A stretch of DNA of 6,371 nucleotides from Anaerolineales bacterium (GTDB lineage: Bacteria; Chloroflexota; Anaerolineae; Anaerolineales; DRMV01). Location: NCBI GenBank assembly GCA_026991215.1, contig JALXBY010000145.1:1-6371 (forward strand). The letters are read 5' to 3'. Under the pieces are notes generated by a model. The model ran no database searches and was not told the origin of the DNA. It saw nothing but the letters and a program-made list of their open reading frames with translations. Below are positions 1-4,610 of this stretch, piece by piece. The position numbers were made by a program, and so were the translations under genes. Positions within the stretch are counted from its first letter, which is position 1. Each line of letters opens with the position of its first letter.

Positions 1-69
1 GCTGTCCGAGAAACTCTGGTGATTTTGAGCCGCAAAGTCCTGCATATGCTGTTCCATCTCTTGCGCCAT
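1..69 (-). CDS. Start of an unidentified protein (3' end outside window)
   Basis: An ATG at 69-67 opens a frame that runs without a stop to the window edge, giving 23 residues starting MAQEMEQHMQDF. An AGAGG ribosome binding site lies at 75-79, five bases upstream of the ATG. The gene begins 84 bases after the nusA stop on the same strand, so it may be co-transcribed with nusA. The visible N-terminus is polar and Gln/Met-rich, with no signal peptide or membrane segment. It does not resemble the start of YlxR or IF2, the usual followers of nusA. I do not recognise it. With only 23 codons the call rests on the start site and the open frame. Confidence 0.5.
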   Translation of the reverse strand, partial: MAQEMEQHMQDFAAQNHQSFSDS

Positions 70-153
70 GGCCGCCTCTTTCAGGATGATCCACCTTCAA
101 AAAAGGCTTTCGCTTATAGTTGACTCCCTGGCTGGGGAATAGGGCAAGCAGGG

Positions 154-2157
154 CTACGCGTCCCAGTCTTCCCAGTCCTCTTCCCGCGCGCGCGGGGGCC
201 GGGCCTTCTTCTTCCGTTTCTTCTTGGGTTTCTCCTCGGCCACGGGCGTCTCCTTGGGCTGCTCCTCCCGGATGCCCAACTGCCGGAGGAAGCGGTCCGC
301 ATCGAAGAGGTCGTCCAGGCTGGGTTCGGGTTCGGGTTCAGGTTCCGCCTCTGGCTCGGCTACGGTAGCGGGTTCCGGTTCGGGGGAAGGTTCGGGTTCC
401 TGGGCCGCCGCGCTTGGGGCCATGGCTTCGGCTTCGGGGGAAGGCTCGGTCGCAGGGGCCGCTGCGGCTTCGGCTGTTTCCTCCACCGCCTCGGCAGCCG
501 GGGCTTCTTCAGGGGCCGCGGCTTCTTCCACCGGTGCTTCTGCCGGTGCTTCATCCACGGCGGTCGCGGCTTCCATGGATTCAGGGGTTTCGGCCGCAAC
601 CGGTTCGGCAGCCGCTTCTGGCTCGGGGGCTTCGGCCTCGGCCTGGGCCGCCACGACTTCGGCCTCGAAGGTCTCCAGGGCCTGGCGGATGGTCTCCATC
701 ACTCGCGGGCCAATGCCGTTGAGGGCCAGGATTTCATCGGGGTTGCGCTTGAGTTGGAGCATCAGGTCGCCCACGGTGGTGTACCCGGCCTGGGTGAGGG
801 TGAGCACCACCCGCGGGGGCAGGTCCAACACGTCCAGGGGCCGTTCGAAGGCCACCGCGGGGATGCTGGCCCGCAGGGCTTCTTCCTCGGCCTGCCGCTG
901 CCGCCGTCGCGCTTCGGCCTCCTGCTTGTGGGCTTCCACGGTGTCCAGGAAGTTGAGGAGCACGTCGTACTCTTCGGGCAGCAGGGGCCGGCCTTCCTGC
1001 TTTTTCTGCAGAAGGATGTGCACCTGTTCCAGCATCTCGTCGGTCACCCAGGGGTAATCCCGCCGCTGGGCCAGCACCTGGGTGAGGGCGTCTTCCACGG
1101 CTTCGGTCACGCTTTTGATGTCGATGCGCCATCGGGTCAGTTTGGCGGCCAGGCGCACGTTTTGCCCTTCCTTGCCGATGGCCTGGCTGAGTTCGCTTTC
1201 ATGGACCACGACGGTGGCCGTGCCCTTGGGGATGCTCCCGGGCGGGTTGGGGGAGACGTACACCCGCAGCACCCGGGCCGGGCTCAGGGCCTTGGTAATG
1301 AAGGTGGCCGGGTCCGGGTCCCAGGCGATGATGTCGATGCGCTCGTTGTTGAGTTCCCGCATGATGGCCTGGATGCGGGTGCCCCGCATCCCCACGCACG
1401 CGCCCACGGGGTCCACGTTGGGCACCACGGCCGCAACCGCGACCTTGGAACGTCGGCCGGCTTCCCGGGCGATGGCCTTGATTTCCACTTCACCCCGGTA
1501 GATTTCGGGCACCTCTTCTTCCAGAAGGCGACGCAGGAAGTTGGGATGGGCCCGGGAGAGCAGGATGTAGGGCCCTTTGGAGGTGGGCTCGACCTTGAGA
1601 ATGAGGGCCCGGATACGGTCGTGGACCTGGTAGCGTTCTCCGGGAATTTGTTCCTTGCGGGGCAGGTGGCCTTCGGCTCGTTTTTCCAGGCCCACCACGA
1701 TTTCCTGGGGGTGCACGGCCTGAACCACGCCGGCCACGATTTCGCCCACCAGCTGGCTGTAGAAGTCGTACTGCATCTTGCGCTCGAACTCGCTCAGGCG
1801 CTGCTTGAGCACCTGGCGGGCGGTCTGCGCGGCGATGCGGCCGAACTCCGCCGGCGTGACGTCCACCATAATCAGGTCGCCGATTTGGGCCTCGGGATGG
1901 GTCTTGCGGGCCTCGGCCAGGCTGATTTCCAGGCGGGGGTCCTGGACCTCGGCCACCACCTCTTTTTCGGCCAGGATGCGGTACCGGCCCTTGGGCAGGT
2001 CGAAGACCACGTCGATTTTCTGGGACGAGGGCGCGCCCGTGGCCTTCCGGTAGGCCGCGGCGATGGCCTGTTTGAGGGCCTCGGCAATCATCTCGGGCGG
2101 CAGCTCCCGTTCGTCGAGGAGCTCGTTGAAGGCAAGCAGCATCTCACTGCGAGGCAT
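154..2157 (-). CDS. nusA: Transcription termination/antitermination factor NusA, with long low-complexity tail
   Basis: NusA binds RNA polymerase near the RNA exit channel and modulates pausing, intrinsic termination and antitermination in the cytoplasm. The 667 residues read in order: N-terminal polymerase-binding domain (about 1-125), S1 RNA-binding domain (about 133-200, with VGLEKRAEGHLPRKE), KH1 (about 225-295, GMRG loop at 256-259), KH2 (about 310-355, GKEG loop at 328-331), and a helix-hairpin-helix (about 440-497, core LNGIGPR). After residue 500 comes a tail absent from standard NusA: about 115 Ala/Glu/Pro-rich residues, a short SLDDLFDADRFLRQLG segment, a KKKRKKK patch (645-651) and an acidic Trp-containing end. 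Typical NusA is roughly 350-500 residues. The first ATG is chosen because AGGAGG lies at 2168-2173, ten bases upstream. The gene sits behind a tRNA-fMet gene and a terminator, with no rimP in between. Confidence 0.97.
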   Translation of the reverse strand: MPRSEMLLAFNELLDERELPPEMIAEALKQAIAAAYRKATGAPSSQKIDVVFDLPKGRYRILAEKEVVAEVQDPRLEISLAEARKTHPEAQIGDLIMVDVTPAEFGRIAAQTARQVLKQRLSEFERKMQYDFYSQLVGEIVAGVVQAVHPQEIVVGLEKRAEGHLPRKEQIPGERYQVHDRIRALILKVEPTSKGPYILLSRAHPNFLRRLLEEEVPEIYRGEVEIKAIAREAGRRSKVAVAAVVPNVDPVGACVGMRGTRIQAIMRELNNERIDIIAWDPDPATFITKALSPARVLRVYVSPNPPGSIPKGTATVVVHESELSQAIGKEGQNVRLAAKLTRWRIDIKSVTEAVEDALTQVLAQRRDYPWVTDEMLEQVHILLQKKQEGRPLLPEEYDVLLNFLDTVEAHKQEAEARRRQRQAEEEALRASIPAVAFERPLDVLDLPPRVVLTLTQAGYTTVGDLMLQLKRNPDEILALNGIGPRVMETIRQALETFEAEVVAAQAEAEAPEPEAAAEPVAAETPESMEAATAVDEAPAEAPVEEAAAPEEAPAAEAVEETAEAAAAPATEPSPEAEAMAPSAAAQEPEPSPEPEPATVAEPEAEPEPEPEPSLDDLFDADRFLRQLGIREEQPKETPVAEEKPKKKRKKKARPPRAREEDWEDWDA

Positions 2158-2163
2158 GGCGGG

Positions 2164-2173
2164 CCTTCCTCCT
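2164..2173 (-). promoter_or_regulatory. Ribosome binding site of nusA
   Basis: The minus strand reads AGGAGGAAGG here, close to a perfect anti-Shine-Dalgarno match, and fixes the nusA start at 2157 rather than the in-frame Met6. The leader between the terminator and this site (about 2174-2227) holds a small dyad, AGGTT-TGTCG-AACCT at 2188-2202, of unknown meaning. I see no convincing -35/-10 pair in that leader. Confidence 0.8.
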
Positions 2174-2227
2174 GCTGAAGGGGTATCAGGTTTGTCGAAC
2201 CTTCCGGGGTGGCGTCGGGGCAGGGGG

Positions 2228-2262
2228 AGAAAAGAAAAACCGCAGGAATTCCCTGCGGTTTT
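2228..2262 (-). terminator. Intrinsic terminator after tRNA-fMet, upstream of nusA
   Basis: On the minus strand an 11-bp perfect stem (AAAACCGCAGG paired with CCTGCGGTTTT, arms at 2252-2262 and 2236-2246) encloses a five-base loop. It runs into a T-rich tail (TTTTTCTTT) ending near 2228. The stem begins about four bases past the tRNA 3' end. It ends the tRNA transcript but lies between the only visible promoter and nusA, so it could also act as an attenuator for nusA. The stem is nearly symmetric, but on the plus strand it serves no visible gene. Confidence 0.87.
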
Positions 2263-2266
2263 CAGG

Positions 2267-2338
2267 TCGCGGGGGCCGGATTCGAACCGGCGACCTCCGG
2301 GTTATGAGCCCGGCGAGCTACCACTGCTCCACCCCGCA
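2267..2338 (-). tRNA. Initiator tRNA-fMet (anticodon CAU)
   Basis: The minus strand folds into a complete cloverleaf: acceptor GCGGGG/CCCCGC (positions 2-7 with 66-71), D-stem GAGC/GCTC, anticodon stem CCGGG/CCCGG with loop CTCATAA, and T-stem GCCGG/CCGGC with loop TTCGAAT. Features diagnostic of the initiator rather than an elongator Met or tRNA-Ile(CAU) are the A11:U24 pair in the D-stem and the three G:C pairs next to the anticodon loop. These direct the tRNA to the ribosomal P site. Position 1 is U facing G72, instead of the usual C1/A72 mismatch. The gene ends in A73 followed by CCT, so the 3' CCA is not encoded and must be added by nucleotidyltransferase. The 72-base length reflects a short seven-base D-loop. 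Confidence 0.94.
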
Positions 2339-2351
2339 ACGTCCTCCCGCA

Positions 2352-2387
2352 CGCCAAGAGTATAGCAATCCTACGAGGGGGCGTCAA
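2352..2387 (-). promoter_or_regulatory. Sigma70-type promoter for tRNA-fMet (and probably nusA)
   Basis: On the minus strand a -35 box TTGACG (2382-2387) is separated by exactly 17 bases from a -10 box TATACT (2359-2364). TG precedes the -10 box in the extended -10 position. Start of transcription is expected near 2352, about 14 bases before the tRNA 5' end. The stretch after the -10 box is GC-rich (GGCGTGCGGG), as in growth-rate and ppGpp-controlled stable-RNA promoters. A-rich tracts lie further upstream (about 2402-2420) and could act as an UP element. A short dyad (GCGTC at 2381-2385, GACGC at 2395-2399) overlaps the -35 box. Confidence 0.82.
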
Positions 2388-2613
2388 TGCCAACGACGCG
2401 TTTTCTCCGTGCTTTTCAGGGATTACGTTGACCCCATGGCTGTGTACAAACCTCCTCCCGCCCCCGCCTCAGGTGTGGAGTCGAGCCACAACCGGAACTG
2501 GCCCGGGATTCATCCAGGCCTGCCGGTACACCCGGCATGCAGCATCATACACCAGAGCACTGGTAGCCGAATGGTCTTGGCCGACGTGTAACCGCCCCGA
2601 GATTCAATGCGCG
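2388..2613. other. Intergenic stretch without a recognisable gene
   Basis: I find no gene with a credible start and ribosome binding site here on either strand. A short dyad TGCCGG-TACAC-CCGGCA (2521-2537) lacks a T-tract, so it is not a convincing terminator for the operon on its right. On the minus strand, 2545-2613 reads as 23 further codons after the truncated repeat copy, ending FGYQCSGV and a stop. This could be the remains of a former 3' gene end. Confidence 0.5.
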
Positions 2614-2834
2614 GTGGTCGTGGGAGGGCTTGGATTGGCGCGGCGGTCGGCGCAACCACGGGGGCACCAGGCGCTTCAGCTCCCCAAGCCCACCCGCCGG
2701 GCGGTCGTCCACCGCCGTTTCGCCACCTCCCGGGCCAGGGCCAACCAGGCCAGGAACACCCCCGTGAACAGCGTGCCCACGGCTACGGTCCTGGCCCATG
2801 TGGGCGCCCGGCCCACCAGCCCGGTGTGCTGGGG
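2614..2834 (-). pseudogene. Truncated, frameshifted copy of the TM region of the large membrane-protein gene
   Basis: This segment matches 5819-6040 with 12 mismatches and one single-base gap by my hand alignment, about 94% identity in the same orientation. It encodes the end of the Pro-rich linker (PQHTGLVGRAPTWA), the membrane helix (VAVGTLFTGVFLAWLALA) and the basic juxtamembrane stretch up to KPSHDH. A missing base near 2691/2692 shifts the frame after TTARRVG, so the TM half and the GELKRLVPPW half are in different frames. There is no start codon: the TM frame opens directly after the TAA that ends the 79-aa gene (2862-2864). Weaker similarity may continue to about 2847. It is either a remnant of a paralogue or a displaced 3' piece of the large gene. 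It is unlikely to be expressed as a protein. Confidence 0.77.
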
Positions 2835-2861
2835 GGCGGGCGCGACCGAGATCGCCGGGCT

Positions 2862-3101
2862 TTATTCCAATGCCGCCTTCGTTTCGGACGCCCTCGCAGA
2901 GGCTTGTGCTGTCTCGGTTTGTTTATCTTGCTGGGCCAGGGCCTGTTCCAGCGCAGGAAGCAGGGCCTCGACCACCGCACGCGGCAGCCATAACGCCACC
3001 ACTTCCCGCTCGTCCTGTAACCACACCAGCCGGATTTCCGTCCGGCTCATCAATACCCGAAACCCATTGGCGTAATACCAGGGGGTTCCTTCACCTGTCA
3101 T
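2862..3101 (-). CDS. Small 79-aa protein, possibly DUF3467-like
   Basis: An ATG at 3101 overlaps the last 11 bases of the 342-aa membrane protein gene. A strong AGGAGG site lies at 3109-3114, seven bases upstream, so translation is probably coupled. Residues 9-57 read as a compact alpha/beta unit: YYANGFRVLMSRTEIRLVWL, then EREVVALWLPRAVVEALLPALEQALAQ. The pattern YAN-x-F-x-V-x(3)-S, then a beta strand, then a P-x(2)-V-x-ALL-x(2)-LE helix recalls the small DUF3467 family, but I judged this by eye. The last 20 residues are a polar Ala/Thr/Glu tail. No signal peptide or TM segment is present, so it should be cytoplasmic. It is last in the operon. The function is unknown. Confidence 0.72.
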   Translation of the reverse strand: MTGEGTPWYYANGFRVLMSRTEIRLVWLQDEREVVALWLPRAVVEALLPALEQALAQQDKQTETAQASARASETKAALE

Positions 3102-4119
3102 GGGGTTTCCTCCTCAAAAGCAGCGGTTTTCGGGATGTGCCGGTCCATCGTGGGAAGGCCTCCCGCAGGCCAGGGACGCACTGCCCGCGATGGCGACAGC
3201 GCCAAAGCAACAGGGCCAATACACCGACGGCGCCCCAAAACAGGGCCGGATGCAACAGGGAAAACAAGGTGTCCAACGGCGGGGGCGGCACCAGGAAACG
3301 GGTGTCGCACGTCACCCGGGCCACGAAGCCATACGTCAGACGCAGCGGCCACACCAGCACAAAGTAAAGGGCCAAAAGCGCTTGCAGCAAGGCCAGGGGC
3401 GCGGAACGCCCCACGGCCGACCACGCACCGGTACGGAGATGCCGCAGCCATGCCCGCGGAGCCACATAAACTCCCAGCACCAGGCTGAGTGTGAAGCCCA
3501 ACCATGCCTGCCAGGTAGCCCCAATGAATTCCAGGTAGGTCGTGGCACAACCGGGGTGCATGGGGTGGAGAAGTTCCCCAAACGCGGAAGGCAGGTCTGT
3601 GATGACCCGGCTCCAGGTCTGAAGAAATTTACGCCATAAGAGATGGCCGCTGAACAGCAAAAGCGGCACGATGACTCCCCAACGCACGAAAAGCCCAAGT
3701 TTTCCAGCAATGCTCTTGCGGGCTTTATACCAACCTGCGCCCCAGCCGATACAACGTGGAATATCGTACCAGCAGATCGCAATAGTAAAAATAAATGTGG
3801 AACAAAACAGCGCGAATGTGCCTACCAAATCTCGAAGGATGGGTTCCGGGGGCTGGCTCCATACCGGGTCATGGAGAAGTCGCTTGAGGGCAAAGTAGGC
3901 GCTATCAGGAAAGCGGAATATGTTTTCATATACACCAACAGGCAAAAGTGATAAAACAAAAAGGAAAAGCGAAGGTTGCTTCAAGGACCGCTTTGACAAA
4001 AAAAGTACAAACCACCATGGATAGACGAGATTATGTCCCACGAAGAAAACGGTAGCCCAGAACCAGAAGTGAATATAAGCCCACCCCAAATATTGGGCGA
4101 CAGGTATGGGAGTGTTCAC
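3091..4119 (-). CDS. Multi-pass membrane protein of unknown function (342 aa)
   Basis: The frame starts at GTG (4119); an in-frame TAA lies just upstream, so this is the first possible start. A GAGGG motif about 12 bases before it is a modest ribosome binding site. Hydrophobic segments at about 11-41, 50-66, 98-118, 142-160, 196-221, 238-262 and 284-306 suggest roughly seven membrane helices, and a basic tail (307-342, ending LLLRRKPHDR) is likely cytoplasmic. The protein is rich in Trp and aromatic residues, and I see no transporter or enzyme motif. Base composition changes within the gene: the 5' half is AT-richer, the 3' half GC-rich like the genome. It starts 53 bases after the 145-aa gene and overlaps the 79-aa gene. 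I do not recognise the family. Confidence 0.85.
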   Translation of the reverse strand: MNTPIPVAQYLGWAYIHFWFWATVFFVGHNLVYPWWFVLFLSKRSLKQPSLFLFVLSLLPVGVYENIFRFPDSAYFALKRLLHDPVWSQPPEPILRDLVGTFALFCSTFIFTIAICWYDIPRCIGWGAGWYKARKSIAGKLGLFVRWGVIVPLLLFSGHLLWRKFLQTWSRVITDLPSAFGELLHPMHPGCATTYLEFIGATWQAWLGFTLSLVLGVYVAPRAWLRHLRTGAWSAVGRSAPLALLQALLALYFVLVWPLRLTYGFVARVTCDTRFLVPPPPLDTLFSLLHPALFWGAVGVLALLLWRCRHRGQCVPGLREAFPRWTGTSRKPLLLRRKPHDR

Positions 4120-4172
4120 GGCTTTGCTTCCCTCTTAGCCTAAATTATCTTATGGCTGTTTTGTAATAAAAT

Positions 4173-4610
4173 CTAAGATATTAAATTTTCTCTGCTATAG
4201 GCGGGTTGTTCCGCACACTTTCCGTAGATGAGCCAAAAGCATAGTGGCCATGGTTTGAGGAGTATTGCTTCGCACTCGATAGGCGGGTCGAACATATATT
4301 TTATGCCTGCGTATGTTCTTTCTGTTAATACTTTACAGATAACCTTTTTGGCTGGCCAGAGGAAAATAAAAGGAGGATGCAGGAGGTAGTACACTCTTAA
4401 CAATCCAATATGACCGCGCTTAAAAGCCACACCACCGTTTACCCATAGATAGACTAAGAATATAGTAAGACCAAATCCGTTCAGAAACTTTTCCCAAAGT
4501 GTTTTTCCGAAATCTATACTTATAAGACCACAAGTCCCAATAGAGATAAGCCACCACCGAAGCGTAGTTGAGAAGATAAATGCACGTTTTCGAATCATAA
4601 AAATGCTCAC
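4173..4610 (-). CDS. Small membrane protein of unknown function (145 aa)
   Basis: The GTG start at 4610 overlaps the TGA stop of the large upstream gene in a GTGA arrangement. A GGAGAGG ribosome binding site lies at 4615-4621, inside the end of that gene, so coupling is very likely. An in-frame ATG four codons later is a possible alternative start. Hydrophobic segments lie at about 11-31, 42-63 and 68-86, followed by a mostly polar C-terminal part with four cysteines (92, 113, 124, 132). The N-terminus is basic (RKR), suggesting an inside orientation. The gene lies wholly inside the AT-rich island. I know no family for it. Its tight link to the protein just upstream suggests the two products work together, for instance as a membrane partner or protective subunit. 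That is inference only. Confidence 0.72.
   Translation of the reverse strand: MSIFMIRKRAFIFSTTLRWWLISIGTCGLISIDFGKTLWEKFLNGFGLTIFLVYLWVNGGVAFKRGHIGLLRVYYLLHPPFIFLWPAKKVICKVLTERTYAGIKYMFDPPIECEAILLKPWPLCFWLIYGKCAEQPAYSRENLIS

Noticed and set aside
86..123. T-rich stretch after nusA (minus strand AAGCCTTTTTTG) as an intrinsic terminator
   Set aside because: No stem longer than about four base pairs precedes or spans the T run.
310..410. Repeated TTCGGG-like short units suggesting a regulatory or satellite repeat
   Set aside because: They are the codons of the Glu-Pro repeats in the NusA tail, explained by coding low complexity.
224..1057. A Ser/Ala/Gly-rich open frame on the plus strand
   Set aside because: It is the antisense shadow of the Ala/Glu/Pro-rich NusA tail; its composition follows from that low complexity.
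754..2178. A 474-codon open frame on the plus strand opposite nusA
   Set aside because: It mirrors nusA in GC-rich DNA, gives an atypical Gly/His/Phe-rich protein, and has no ribosome binding site; NusA on the other strand is certain.
2521..2537. Hairpin TGCCGG-TACAC-CCGGCA as a terminator of the membrane-protein operon
   Set aside because: Only six base pairs and no T-tract on either strand.
2614..2834. Insertion sequence or other mobile element as the source of the duplicated segment
   Set aside because: No transposase, terminal inverted repeats or target duplications are visible; the repeat is explained as a piece of the neighbouring gene.
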